A stretch of 64,000 nt of DNA from Ottelia alismoides (lineage: Eukaryota > Streptophyta > Magnoliopsida > Alismatales > Hydrocharitaceae): the NCBI GenBank assembly GCA_037367405.1, contig JAZKJV010010547.1, positions 1-64,000 on the forward strand, in the 5' to 3' direction. Position numbers and translations under genes: made by a program. Within the stretch, counting starts at the first letter, position 1. Every line of letters begins with the position of its first letter. The notes under the pieces were generated by a model. It was not told the DNA's origin, made no database searches, and worked only from the letters and a program-made list of their open reading frames with translations. This document shows positions 12,502 to 22,566 of this stretch, in pieces.

Positions 12502-13485
12502 AAAGCAAGAAAATAGATAAAAAATAACAAAGTACCTCAAATGAAAAAAATGACCAAAATACAAAATGAATATCTAAATGTGCTCTACCATGCTTATGAA
12601 GGACTCAAATGTAAACGAACTCAATTGTGCAAGTTATGATTTTTTTGGTGACATTATATGCACATAAAATACCATTTTTTTAGTTTAATATTTTTTATTT
12701 GGTTTTCTATAGATAAACAATGTATGCAAAAGTCAAACATGATGTGAAATTATGCAATGTATTGCATTTTTTGGATTTTATAAGTTAATGAAAGGTCAGA
12801 ATAAATTTGTGAAGTTAGATATTTACAACTGAATATGTCAAAATGCACAAGTCAGGATCTCTTTTTTACGACTTTTCGGCTATTTTTGGATTGTTAATTT
12901 TTATATAATAAATCATGAGATGATGAAAAAAAATGAAAAAGAAATAAATAAAGAAGAATCAAATATGTACATGAAATAATAAGTCGAAGATCGGTAAGGA
13001 TGTACAATATACAATTAGGTCCCAAAACCCACATTTTACAAATGAACTCAGATTCTTTTGAATTTAGTCTTGATTTGTAGATAATCGAATGTACATTACT
13101 TTAAAAGTAAGTAAAGTGAAATTGAACATTGTATGAGAGAGATGCCAACATTTATGACTTTTTACCCTGAAATTAGGGTTTGAATTTCTTTCAAACATGA
13201 CAAGTTATATTTTTCCAAGGATGTTTCATTTATTGATGTTAGTGATATGTATACATTGGAATCGATTTCATGTCAATTGGAGTTAGTGTCAATTAATTAA
13301 AAATGTGTGAAATTAGATGAATAGTAGTAAATGATTATGATTGCAAAATGAAATGCTAACTTATGCAAATTATTCCCAAGCGCATGATTTTTAATTGTGA
13401 GATATAAACACATAAGTACATCTAATTACTTAGGATGAAGCTCTATTTTCATATTATTAGTGGGTGATGAATCACAGATTCATGA
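12502..13485 (-). mobile_element. Athila-type solo LTR, second segment
   Basis: AT-rich continuation of the LTR after the LINE. The terminal part, gctaacttatgcaaatt near 13352 then ggtgatgaatcacagattcatg at 13463-13484, matches the right end of the solo LTR at 25110-28429 (gtgatgaattggaattcatca). The last bases are mutated. I could not fix the TSD: ctaat at 8004-8008 and attat at 13486-13490 match only in part. Confidence 0.55.
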
Positions 13486-13882
13486 ATTATGTGCATACTC
13501 AGGCATATAGATGTATATTTGTCTCTGGTCAAAGCATGTGTGCCTGATCGTGACAGTTACGATTCATGTCTTAGTTTATCTCGACCCCATCAAGTCAACT
13601 CTTTGACTTTACTATCCTGACGCCTCTGAATCACTATTCTCGTGCAGAGGATCTACACCAAAATGTCAGTCAGAAACTAGTCTATAGAGAAAGACTTCCA
13701 TCTCTTTCTTAGATTGGATCTCATTATTGAATATGTAATATTCAATATGGTCGTGATACATAACCCTTATTGCATAAATGGATCTTAATTTAAGTGCATT
13801 CACAAACATTCATTTCAGATAGACATGAGAACACAATAACTTTTATTACATTAATAGCCACCAAGGGCTTATAAGACCAACA
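13486..13882 (-). mobile_element. Old copia solo LTR, 5' portion
   Basis: On the minus strand it starts TGTTGG at 13882 and follows the first 500 bp of the young LTR at 50254. Matching blocks include agggttatgta(c/t)ca, ggt(c/g)(c/t)agatcctctgca(c/t), tcaaagagttgact, atcgagataa(a/c)c, ctgac(c/t)(a/g)gagaca and gtatg(c/t)acat. It stops just where the segment at 8008 picks up, so both are halves of one LTR. TSD gtcta follows at 13883. Confidence 0.7.
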
Positions 13883-13887
13883 GTCTA
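13883..13887. repeat. Right TSD of the copia solo LTR
   Basis: gtcta, paired with atcta at 5969-5973. Confidence 0.6.
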
Positions 13888-14515
13888 GAGCAAGGATCAA
13901 TGATAATACAGGAGTATAGGTAGACGTTTGTAGATCTGGTTCGCTTTCATAGATCTACTCTCATGCCTAAGTGGACCAGATAGTTAGATTTCGAATTGGC
14001 TTGAGATGCAGACTACGAGTTCTTGTTCATGGTCATATTGTAACCATGTTTGAGCAAATGACAAACTTGGAAAACAATGATTAAGAAAGAGGTTTGGGAT
14101 AACCATATAACATCTTAAAGGGCAATGTTAGATAGAGGACGGGGTTGTAAGGATAGGAGATACAATCCTATGAGGGAAATTTCAAATGCGTCACATACTA
14201 TGGATCCTAAACCGTTGATCACATAGCTCTCTGAAAGAGTTTGTTTCAAGTGTCGTCAACTGGGACATTTCAAGAAGGATTACCCTCTACTCGTTCAAAA
14301 CATGTTCAAAGTTAGAGTCATACACAAACCCGCATGGTGACTGCGAGATTAACAAAGCCTTCTCAGAGCACAATACAAAGAGGTTGTGGCAGAGATGTGG
14401 TCGTGGACGAGGATTACATCAACCATATCAGACTACTGGATCATGCTTTCAAAGTGATGCTAAGCTGAATATCACATCAACCAATGACACATAAGCATAC
14501 ACTGCATACGGCTCG
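13888..14515 (+). pseudogene. Ty3 gag remnant with zinc knuckle
   Basis: Continuation of the gag broken at 5973. Frames read TFVDLVRFHRSTLMPKWTR and then, at 14242-14283, CFKCRQLGHFKKDY. This is a CCHC zinc knuckle (C-x2-C-x4-H-x4-C) whose last cysteine has become tyrosine. Zinc knuckles of this kind bind the retrotransposon RNA during particle assembly. A Gly/Arg-rich segment follows near 14380, as in Tekay-type gag. Many stops and shifts are present. Confidence 0.7.
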
Positions 14516-14889
14516 CACAAAGACTCCTTCATCCATCCTGAGCTTTTTCTTCCACCTCTCCAATATGAGACCTTGCCTCCCCCCATCCTGACAAAAAGGT
14601 CGGGTCCGCCCCCATCCTCCAAGCATGATGTACTTTTGCTGGGTGGGTCTTCCTTTGTCTATCATATGTCTCATAGGTAGGCTTCAACTTCGTCCTGAAC
14701 CCGGGAGACATTCTGGCGGGTGCATGCATGTAAGAATGTCGAAGCCAATCCAAAAACTATGACGAACCTTAGATCACATTCACTCGTTGGGATTGAAGAA
14801 GGATTGGGAATCAGACTAAGCCAGTGGTACAATAAGAAAGTTGTACGAATGTTGTCTCATTATAGATAGTCTAGTTGTCGAAAAAAAGT

Positions 14890-14971
14890 GGGAAAGATAG
14901 GATTCGAACATATGTAGAAAACCTTCAACAGATTTACAATCTATCTCTTTTGACCACTCAGTCACTCTCCC
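14890..14971 (-). pseudogene. trnY: Decayed mitochondrial trnY-GUA
   Basis: The minus strand folds like the plant mitochondrial tyrosine tRNA. The 5' acceptor strand GGGAGAG is at 14971-14965 and the 3' strand ctttccc at 14896-14890. There is a D-arm with gagtggtcaaaag, anticodon loop ttGTAaa, a long variable arm gaaggttttcta and a T-arm with gttcgaatc. Mismatches in the acceptor (g:t, a:g type) and T stem (atatgttcgaatcctat) suggest decay. Its length of 82 nt fits a class II tRNA. It is unlikely to be functional in the nucleus. Confidence 0.8.
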
Positions 14972-15617
14972 CTTCTTGGAAGAAGACTCTTGAAGCCCCT
15001 TCACCCCAGCTAGGCCTCCGTTCTTCTCTAGAAGATGGAAGGGAACTCCACTCCCCATTTGTTGCTCGGAACCTAGCTGAAAGGCTTGGCAGTCCGAAGA
15101 GGTTCGGGTGGGGGATAACTGAGGTGGTCAAGGGCCTAATCTTGAGTTCTTATTCTGTCAATGGGTGCACCTACCTCAAATATCTAATAGGCAGACGTGC
15201 TCGTTAGCCAAAATTAGATAATAGGACAGTCCCCTCCTTTGTCAAATAGTCTCAAGGCCGATCGAAATTACATCCAAGTGAGAACGAGGAAGCGTAAAGA
15301 GGCCCTAAACCTGGAGTTTGAGCTCCCATGTTCCGGAGAAGGATTTCGCGAGCTGCAAGCCTAGGCTTTTCCTTAGGGGTGGGCCGCCTTCTTTCCTTTC
15401 TCAATACAATAATAGGCTGACAGAACTACCCAGCTATATAGTTGTGGAGCGAGACACATGTTTTCTTTACGGAGTCCATAATCATCTTCGTGAAAGTCTT
15501 TCATCCCACCTGAACCCCCATGACCCCCTAGAAAACCCCTCGCTTCTCCTCCATCGTATTTTCTATTTCTTTGTCCCCTAGACTAGATCTATGTTGTGTT
15601 GAAACTATAGGACTCCT

Positions 15618-16122
15618 CCGTCTCCCCGTTGTTCCCAAGAACTAGTAGAATCAAAATAGCGAAATTCTTGGGTCATCTCAATAGGTTCAGAAACCACAGG
15701 TTTCTCTAGATTATCATAGCGTACTTCCACATATCCACTTAGAAGAAAGTCTTTTCATAATGGATGACCCTTGAAACCATAACCAATTGATATATAATGT
15801 AGATCTAGATGATTGATGGAAGAAACACTAGACATATCCCATACTTCTCGCTCCCACCGACTGGCTGAAGGAAATGGACTAAATATCGGAGATATTCATG
15901 TTACTTCATCTGCACTTGTTTGTACATGAATGCATGAATTATACCGAGTACTCATTAAATTATGGGCCACTTCAAATATGTGTTTTCGAGAGGAATAATC
16001 AACTCTGCAAATCTCGATCAAAATTTGAACATGTGTATAGGTATGCAATTTGAGAAAGCACAACAATGGAAATATGTAGTCCGTTTTGGTATATGATCTA
16101 TTGATCGTTACAGGTGCTCCCT
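15618..16122 (-). pseudogene. nad9: Decayed mitochondrial nad9 (NADH dehydrogenase subunit 9)
   Basis: On the minus strand the reading gives LLCFLKLHTYTHVQILIEIC, then VDYSSRKHIFEV, then MSTRYNSCIHVQTSADEV, then WEREVWDM, then [23 protein letters not shown] and [16 protein letters not shown]. This is the order of plant mitochondrial nad9, a complex I subunit. The first ~45 residues are missing or unreadable. There is an 8-bp insertion near 16106-16113 and in-frame stops at former CGA codons (CGA to TGA). The normal stop codon is also lost. Three positions that I recall as C-to-U edited in nad9 mRNA are in the genomic, unedited state, pointing to DNA-mediated transfer. Confidence 0.85.
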
Positions 16123-16129
16123 TGATAGA

Positions 16130-17545
16130 TGGTTTTTCAATGCATGTTTTGTTTGATACAAAAGGGATTGATTCTTTTATTCATCGAGTTATCTTGCATT
16201 TTGGCTAGAGCCCTGACACAATTAATCTTTACTTTTTGTATTAAGGAGGATGGTAATCATATATTTGTTTCATCTCAGATTCAACATGGATGCAGAGTCC
16301 TAATCAGAAGACACGAGTTACCAGTAGACTTGATCATGATACAAATGCAAGTCTTTGATGCGAATTGGGCATGGATTAGATGACTCAATATCGAGCCTTT
16401 ATTATCTATTACGATAGAGAAGTGGAGTTTCACCTAATCGGGGTTATAAAATATGAATTTATGGGCTTTGATCGACATACGAGTGATTAAGTGTATTTTG
16501 ACATACCGAAGAAAGTGTTTGTTGGATGGAGGTCGTGAAGGTTATATAATCTACAACACATCAGCTGATAAGAAGGTGGATAAGACTATTGTAGAGGTGC
16601 CCGTCATCCAGGACTTCTCAAATATCTTCCTAGAAGAGTTTACATGGGACTCAACCCATTTGGATGGCCTTGTACCTAAAGCTACCCGCAAAGTAGTGAG
16701 AGTTGAAAGCTCAACTCTAAGATCTGCTAGATAAGGGTATATCTTACCCAACACTTCTCCATGGGGAGCCTTGGTCCTTTTTGTGAAGAAAAGGACGGGT
16801 TGATGCTAAATGTATATTGACTACCGGCAACTCAATAAGATCACGGTATAGAACAACTATCCATTGCTAAGGATCGATGACATGTTCGATCAACTTCAGG
16901 GGGCCAATAATTTTTTCCAATATTGACTTGAAGTCCAATTACCAACAACTTCGGATTCAGAATGAATATATTTCGAAAAGTGCATTCAAGATGAGATACA
17001 AACAATATGAGTACCTAGTGATGCCATTTGGATTGAAGAATGCTCCCGTAGCTTTCGTGGCCTTACAGAGACTTGTGATCCTTTCTAGATCATTTTTCTT
17101 GTAGACTTTATAGACAATATATTGATTTATTCTCAATGTGACTCAACACAAGAAGCATCTCAGACTGGTGTTAGATACTCCAAGGAAACATCAGCTCCTC
17201 ATCAAGTTTAGCAAATTTGAGTTTCAGTTGGAATGTGTCTCACTTCTTGGGCACGTCGTTTCTGGATAGGGAATATCTGTAGATTTGGCCAAGATGGAAG
17301 TCATTCTAAGATGGGAGTAGCCGAAGATAATATCCGAGACCAGGAGCTTTCTCAAACTTATCGGTTATTATCGCCATTTCATAGAGGGTTTCACCAAGAT
17401 AGCTTTGCTCATCTCACTAAAAACAATGTCTACTGGGAAAGGACTAAGGATTGGGAGCAAAGCTTTAATATTCTCAAAGAGAAGTTGACCTCCTCACTAA
17501 TGTTTGCTATCCCTTCTGGATCTATAGAGGTCTTGTTGTCTACAT
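16130..17545 (+). pseudogene. Ty3 (Tekay-like) protease-RT remnant, truncated in RNase H
   Basis: Protease: HVLFDTKGIDSFI at 16136, a broken form of the usual LFD-(S/T)-GA-(T/S)-HSFI. Then GCRVLIRRHELPVDLI and a MDW-type block with AFIIYYDREVEFHL. RT: SPWGALVLFVKK, YIDYRQLNKITV, YPLLRIDDMFDQLQGA, YLVMPFGLKNAP, then at 17107-17121 FIDNI where the family has FIDDI. Next come LLGHVVSG and a GYYRHFIEGFTKIA block. Similarity stops at about 17545 within the connection to RNase H. At least six stops or frameshifts. The catalytic Asp to Asn change alone would abolish RT activity. RNase H, integrase and the 3' LTR are not seen. Confidence 0.85.
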
Positions 17546-18800
17546 GATGAAATCGTATTTCATGCATCTTAGAGCTGAAAATTGAGTCAGAAACCATAAA
17601 AAACATGCATTTTCATGTTCATCTGACATTCTTATCATTCATGTATCTACGAATCACTTTTTAGTATCTTAAAACCAACTAAAAATATTAAAAAGAACTA
17701 AAAAGAGAAATAAGAGAGAGAACACTTGTATAGAAGACCAACTAAGAACCTTACGATTTCATGTTAAACAATGTATTTTAATCTAGACCCGTTCGATTTG
17801 ATTTGAACTTTTGAATATTATATTAACTAACTATAAAAAAACATCCTCCTCCCACGCAACATCCTAGAGTAAGGGAACCAACTCCACCCCACTGTCTCCT
17901 ACCAAGGACACCCTTGCTCTTATCCCTATGTTATCATTCACTCTCTAGCTCCCAATTCCTACTGCCCTCCAGCACTCCCACATGAATTCAAGCCCTCTAT
18001 CACTCTCTCCCCTTCCGTTCACCAGCGACCACCCTTCGTAATCTCCTCTCTTCTCCTCCCACTCATGCTCCCTCACACACTCCTCTCGCCTCTCACTATA
18101 TCATGTTTCTATCCTTACATGCCACCCCATATATTTGCTTGATCCTTTGATATAGATTTGTTTCACCAAAGAAAACCCTCGTTCCTCTTCCCGAGTACGG
18201 ACAATGCTCCTTATCATGCAACATATTACATGATTAGTTTGTTAAATTCAACATGTAGTCAAATGAATTACGGACATACAAACACGCGAGATCATGGAGC
18301 AAGTAATTCGTTCTATTTGGACATGACCAAATCCAAACCATGTCACCATATCAGTGGATCAACCTGATCAATGAAATGAATAACGAACTACCTGCAGGAG
18401 TACACATATAGAATGGTAGATTTCTAGTCAATTAAATGATGATAATTTGTTTAATAAGAGAAGCATATATAGACCTCTACAACCATTAGATACCAACAGA
18501 GACACAGGCTCGTACAGCAAAACCATCATCCGCTTCCATGATATGTATCTTTTTTAAAGGAAGATATCTATCTTTTTCATGTCAAATAATTGTATACTTT
18601 CAAACCAACTAGTTATGCAGCTTTCTCCTAACATCTCAAGTTTCTCAGCCCTACACCTCATTCACAATTCCCACCTCTAGTGGATGCACATAAATAAATA
18701 AATATAATCAGTTAGTTTACACATGTATTATAAGAAAGGGAAATAAAGAAAATATGAATTCCTTTATTCTGAAATTGTGTCGTGCAAGAGAACCAGGCTG
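17546..18800. other. Gene-free sequence with a C-rich stretch
   Basis: AT-rich to about 17830, then a pyrimidine/C-rich stretch to about 18120 with no open frame of note, then AT-rich again. No family recognised. Confidence 0.4.
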
Positions 18801-18830
18801 TAAATGACCGATTTTTTAAAACAATTTCAG

Positions 18831-18986
18831 AACTATACCAAGGAATGTTCTCTGGCAGATGCTTACCCTTCTAGTCAAGCTGCAAGGACAGAAGAACCTT
18901 CCTCAGTGGAAGTGTTATTATCAAGGGCAGCATATCTCAATGGCGTAGTGGACACATTGATTCTGCCACTTACCCAGAAGGAGTAG
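18831..18986 (+). CDS. Possible terminal exon of an unrecognised gene
   Basis: A codon-like open stretch follows a plausible splice acceptor (acaatttcag, ending at 18830) and ends in TAG after LTQKE. It contains AYPSSQAARTEEPSSVEV and LLSRAAYLNGVVDTLILPLT, with better codon quality than the AT-rich surroundings. I do not recognise the family and see no convincing upstream exon. It could be an old gene fragment. Confidence 0.25.
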   Translation, partial: NYTKECSLADAYPSSQAARTEEPSSVEVLLSRAAYLNGVVDTLILPLTQKE

Positions 18987-18999
18987 GGAGACATTGGAT

Positions 19000-19363
19000 T
19001 CTGATCCCATAACCATGCATAAGCACTAACAATATTTCAGAGTTTTTCTCCATCTCGACTTGGAGCACCACAGAAAGATTGACAGGATTATGTAAAAAGA
19101 AAACAAGAAACTTTCAACAGAAAAGGTACCATCCAAAAACCATGTATAATTTGAATGATAATTAAGCCATTCCATCGTGCTCTCAACATCCTGCTCCTTT
19201 GTCACGCATCGTACAACTTGTCACTCTCAAGGAGTGCCATCTTTAAGTTGAGAACCTTGCATCAAGCAAAAGATGAGCTTTAAATGTTTACATATGCCGT
19301 AAGGTAATGGAAATGATTTAGTACAAGGTGGATGTCACCCTGTAACACAAATATATACAACCA
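19000..19363 (-). other. Probable 3'UTR of the F-box gene
   Basis: Non-coding sequence directly downstream of the stop codon. Base composition stays moderate to about 19100 and then drops. No clear polyadenylation signal could be fixed. Confidence 0.35.
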
Positions 19364-20404
19364 TTAGATGTGAAGAACCTGACAGCTCACGAGGTCTGCA
19401 GCACCAAAGTTCTTAGAGGCAATTATCTTCCACATCTCCTTTTCTCCACTATATGAAGGATCTGATCTCTTCGTCGATGATCCAACAGGAGAGGGACAAG
19501 AAGAGGGGCAACATTCATTCCCTGGAAAGTCAGCCTCAAAGATTGTGGTGTCCCCACCAGACTCGTTCATAATAGTATGAAGCTTCCCATGGATATCAAC
19601 AAGCAGGTAAGGGGATTCAGAGTTGGCGAAAACACGAACTGGAACCTCTGCGATGGCAACTTTCCATGCATCCTCTTGGGGGTCATAAACTTTAATTGCC
19701 CCGCTGTTTGGGAAACTTGACGGATCCAAAGCACACAGGACCCCGTTCACCACAGCACTCAACTTTGTCCCAGCTTGCCTAGCAGGCCATCCCTCTCCCA
19801 TTCCCGCAGGCATTTCCGACCAAGAATTAGTCTTGGGATCATATATTTCACCTCCAACATCAACGAAAAATGGCCAGGTGTATAAACTCTGAGGGACACA
19901 TAACTGACCCCTGTAGGAAGTCACTCCGGTGGCAATAGGCTTAATTATGTCAGCAAAAAGTGCAGCTGGCACAACGTTAGCCTTGGAGAATGTCATGCTA
20001 GGGACTGGAGTCCATATCCCAGAAGACGGATCAAACACTTCAGCAGAATGAAGAGGAATCAGCCCTCCTAATGCATGCCAAAAGTGCCCACCGTCTCCCA
20101 CCTTCTTCAAAACATACAGCCACTCCTCTGTCGTCCGGAGCTCTTTTCTCAGTTGAAATAGTTCCCCGCTGGTGATGGCTGCTTTCCAACTCCTAGAGAC
20201 CAACTTTACATCCAAATAGTAGATTCTAGGGAGCCTTGCTGGTATCTGGAAAGAAATCTCATCAGGCAAGCTAGGAATCAATCTTGGGTTATTGTTTCCA
20301 CGGTCCAACACAATCCTCTGCCTTTTACGTGCACCATGCTGAGAGTGCTCCTCGCATTCCGCATTCCTGATCCTTTCTCCATGCAAACTCAAGAATGAAC
20401 CCAT
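19364..20404 (-). CDS. F-box/kelch-repeat protein, internally shortened
   Basis: A 346-residue protein in one exon. Residues 42-88 are an F-box (IPSLPDEISFQIPARLPR, then YLDVKLVSRSWKAAI), which binds SKP1 and makes the protein the substrate-recruiting part of an SCF ubiquitin ligase. Kelch motifs follow: AEVFDPSSGIWTPVPSM (121-137), GGEIYDPKTNSWSEMP (184-199) and IKVYDPQEDAWKVA (237-250). These are blades of a substrate-binding beta-propeller. It ends LVSCQVLHI. From memory the closest family is Arabidopsis At1g22040-like, about 475 residues. Here the text jumps at residues 110-115 from the block after the F-box to the middle of the kelch region, so about 125 residues are missing without a frameshift. 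The start is supported by the family-like MGS opening and by a splice acceptor 74 bp upstream. No stops or shifts; expression is not shown. Substrate unknown. Confidence 0.85.
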   Translation of the reverse strand: MGSFLSLHGERIRNAECEEHSQHGARKRQRIVLDRGNNNPRLIPSLPDEISFQIPARLPRIYYLDVKLVSRSWKAAITSGELFQLRKELRTTEEWLYVLKKVGDGGHFWHALGGLIPLHSAEVFDPSSGIWTPVPSMTFSKANVVPAALFADIIKPIATGVTSYRGQLCVPQSLYTWPFFVDVGGEIYDPKTNSWSEMPAGMGEGWPARQAGTKLSAVVNGVLCALDPSSFPNSGAIKVYDPQEDAWKVAIAEVPVRVFANSESPYLLVDIHGKLHTIMNESGGDTTIFEADFPGNECCPSSCPSPVGSSTKRSDPSYSGEKEMWKIIASKNFGAADLVSCQVLHI

Positions 20405-21400
20405 AGGAAACTCCCACCTACTCCAGAAGAGAACACAAACTCAGCCATTTCGGTTGGCCTCCATTTTCAGCAATCACGCTGCAAATATAAGATATTACAA
20501 AATTTCAGTCGGCAACCCCGATTAACGAATCAGGTTTAGCTCAAGCACACTCAAAAGATTGCGTAGCATGCTTGGAATTCAATACTCTATCTGATAAGTT
20601 TTTTTAAAAAATCAAGTTCAAGTTTTTTTTACAAAAAATAACCCAGAAGAAATTGTGCTTGATGAGAACAACTTAAACAGATTCAGATGGCTAATTGAAC
20701 ACTCTTCTGGATCCAAATAACCAAGTATTAATCGGTACCTTCGTTCAGCACCAAATTCAGAAAAAATGTACTAGCAATTAGTCAACTAACACAACTACAA
20801 TACTGTCAGCATAGCTTCAAAATCATAGATAAAGAAAGAGTAGAGTAGCTTGCTCAAGATTTCGAATTCAGGATTCTATGTAAGACTTAATAGGTAAAAT
20901 TGGTACAATTGTGTGGCTATGCAGGTCTATACACAGAGCTCGCAGTTTCACGATCTTCCAAAGTCGAAAGACAAACCAACAGTTCAATTATGAAAATTTT
21001 CATCAGTATAAATTTTTTTGTTCCGCATAAGGAAAAATTATTATTGGGCAGCAAACAACACGACGAGCAAACAAATGTGTACATACCATTGTGTAAAATC
21101 GATGGCAAGGACGTAAGCAGTGACGTCCATATGCGATACTGCGATGCAAAAATGCATTGGAAGGGTGTAGGATTGCGAAAAGACCGATGGTGAGGACGGA
21201 GACGATCGCAATGGAGGCAATTCTCTCCACAGCCGCAACGAATCCGATCCGATTTGGGAAAGAGATCGAGTGGGAGGAGACCTAACGACGATTTGGGGAA
21301 GAAGAATCTGAAGATCTTTTCGAGGGGCTCTGTGGGCAATTCCCTCCACAGTCGCTCCTTTAGCAGCATCATGTACCCCTTTGACTTGAGCATAGTTGTG
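20405..21400 (-). other. Probable 5'UTR of the F-box gene with one intron
   Basis: On the minus strand a donor ATG/GTATGT lies at 21087/21086 and an acceptor atatttGCAG at 20484-20479, so an intron of about 606 bp (20481-21086) would leave a 74-nt leader before the start codon. The intron is AT-rich. The candidate first exon, about 21087-21390, is more GC-rich, as transcribed exons are. The transcription start is unknown. An intron here argues that the gene is not a retrocopy. The spliced leader would carry an upstream ORF of 51 codons starting at 21230 and stopping 12 nt after the splice. Confidence 0.5.
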
Positions 21401-21449
21401 GGTTAATTTATGTTGAGGCCCTTCAAAATTTGGACGTAATTTCACTATA

Positions 21450-22011
21450 GTCCTTAGATTTATTGAACGTAATTTATACTATAAATCTTATCAAAAATAT
21501 CGAATCGGATTGGATCATAGAATTAATCCATTCAATCGAATGACGAACTGTAGTTATGATATTTGGACCACAATTTGGGTCGCATATTGGTCTGACAAAC
21601 GCAATTTCAAAGCTCGCTGTTGGATACTTTCATTGGAAATCATACTAATCATCACACGCTCGATCAAGGTCCGTGAGATTCATGAGATCCGTCGGATTAT
21701 TATCTTTATATTTAATATAAGTTACATCTTATCAAATTTCAATCAACTTGTATTATTTTATCTTGTATTATACAACATCACAAGCTACTTATAACATATA
21801 ATATTTAAAGTCAATGTATTTTTTTACATATCAATCATCAAAACAATGACATGTAACGACACTTGCCCTTTCATGCAAATGGCAAGCAAGTCATATTTAG
21901 ATAAATTTGGTTCCATAATAAGGAAACACTTCTTTTAGCAATTTGACTAGGATCTAAGGGATTATATATATGTACATATACACATACATACATACATACA
22001 TACATACATAT
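21450..22011. other. AT-rich gene-free sequence ending in (CATA)n
   Basis: No gene or repeat until a (CATA)n run at about 21984-22010, which borders the first foldback element. Confidence 0.5.
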
Positions 22012-22178
22012 GAGTGATCCTATGAGAGCCAAAACCTGTGAGAGCATGAGAGCATGAATTCAGGACCACATGATCCAACCATGAGAGAGAAGACTAGGAG
22101 AGAGAGAAAACAGAATCATGTGATCCAGAATGCATGTTCTCATGTTCTTACATTTTTTTGCTCTCATAGGATCACTCC
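22012..22178. mobile_element. Foldback MITE family 1, copy A
   Basis: Starts GAGTGATCCTATGAGAGC and ends with the inverted GCTCTCATAGGATCACTCC. The two arms are complementary over most of their length (gagcatgag..., ggaccacatgat... and reverse), giving one long hairpin with a short centre rich in gagagaagac. Left neighbour is (CATA)n, right neighbour is (TA)n at 22179-22205. No coding capacity. Confidence 0.8.
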
Positions 22179-22205
22179 TATATATATATATATATATATA
22201 TATAT

Positions 22206-22517
22206 CAGGAAAGGGAAGCTGCTCCATGGAGCAACTAAGCCGGCTGCTCCACGGAGCAAGTCCCCCCCCCCTTTTATTTTTTCCATGTATATTCATCTAT
22301 ATATCCCTCCTATATATCATTCAAATTTCGTCAAAAACAGAAACTCTTAGGCCATTCATCTAGAACATGAGAGCAAAAAGTTGTAAGAGCACGAGAGAAA
22401 TGATTATGGACTACATGATTCAGTTTTCGCTCTCCTGATCTTCTTTCTCCTGGGTGAATCATGTGGTCCAGAATAATACCTCTCATGCTCTCACAAATTT
22501 TGGCTCTCATAGGATCA

Positions 22518-22520
<3 letters not shown>
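22206..22520. mobile_element. Chimeric foldback element (half family 2, half family 1)
   Basis: 22206-22356 matches one arm of the second foldback family (attcatctatat, ccctcctatat, aatttcgtcaaaaacagaaactc). 22366-22520 is a family 1 copy lacking its left terminus, starting at catgagagcaaaaag and ending ataggatcactc. The join at 22356-22366 looks like recombination or nested insertion followed by loss. The left part also has an inverted gctgctccatggagc / gctgctccacggagc pair. Confidence 0.65.

Positions 22521-22562
<42 letters not shown>
22521..22562. repeat. (TA)n microsatellite
   Basis: About 21 TA units between two transposon ends. Confidence 0.9.

Positions 22563-22566
<4 letters not shown>

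Larger units (their letters stand above)
14520..16125 (-). other. Nuclear mitochondrial DNA segment (NUMT)
   Basis: The block contains a decayed mitochondrial trnY(GUA) and nad9, both on the minus strand. Between them is more GC-rich, non-coding sequence like plant mitochondrial spacer. It lies between gag and protease of a Ty3 element, two parts that are normally adjacent, so it is an insertion. The right border is near 16122-16130, where nad9 similarity stops and Ty3 protease begins. The left border is uncertain (about 14510-14760). Several changes inside genes are C-to-T or G-to-A, as expected for methylated nuclear DNA. Confidence 0.75.

Noticed and set aside
14875..15581. Plus-strand frames of 110 and 87 codons
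   Set aside because: They lie in mitochondrial spacer DNA, the first antisense to trnY; no plant mitochondrial gene is recognised in them.
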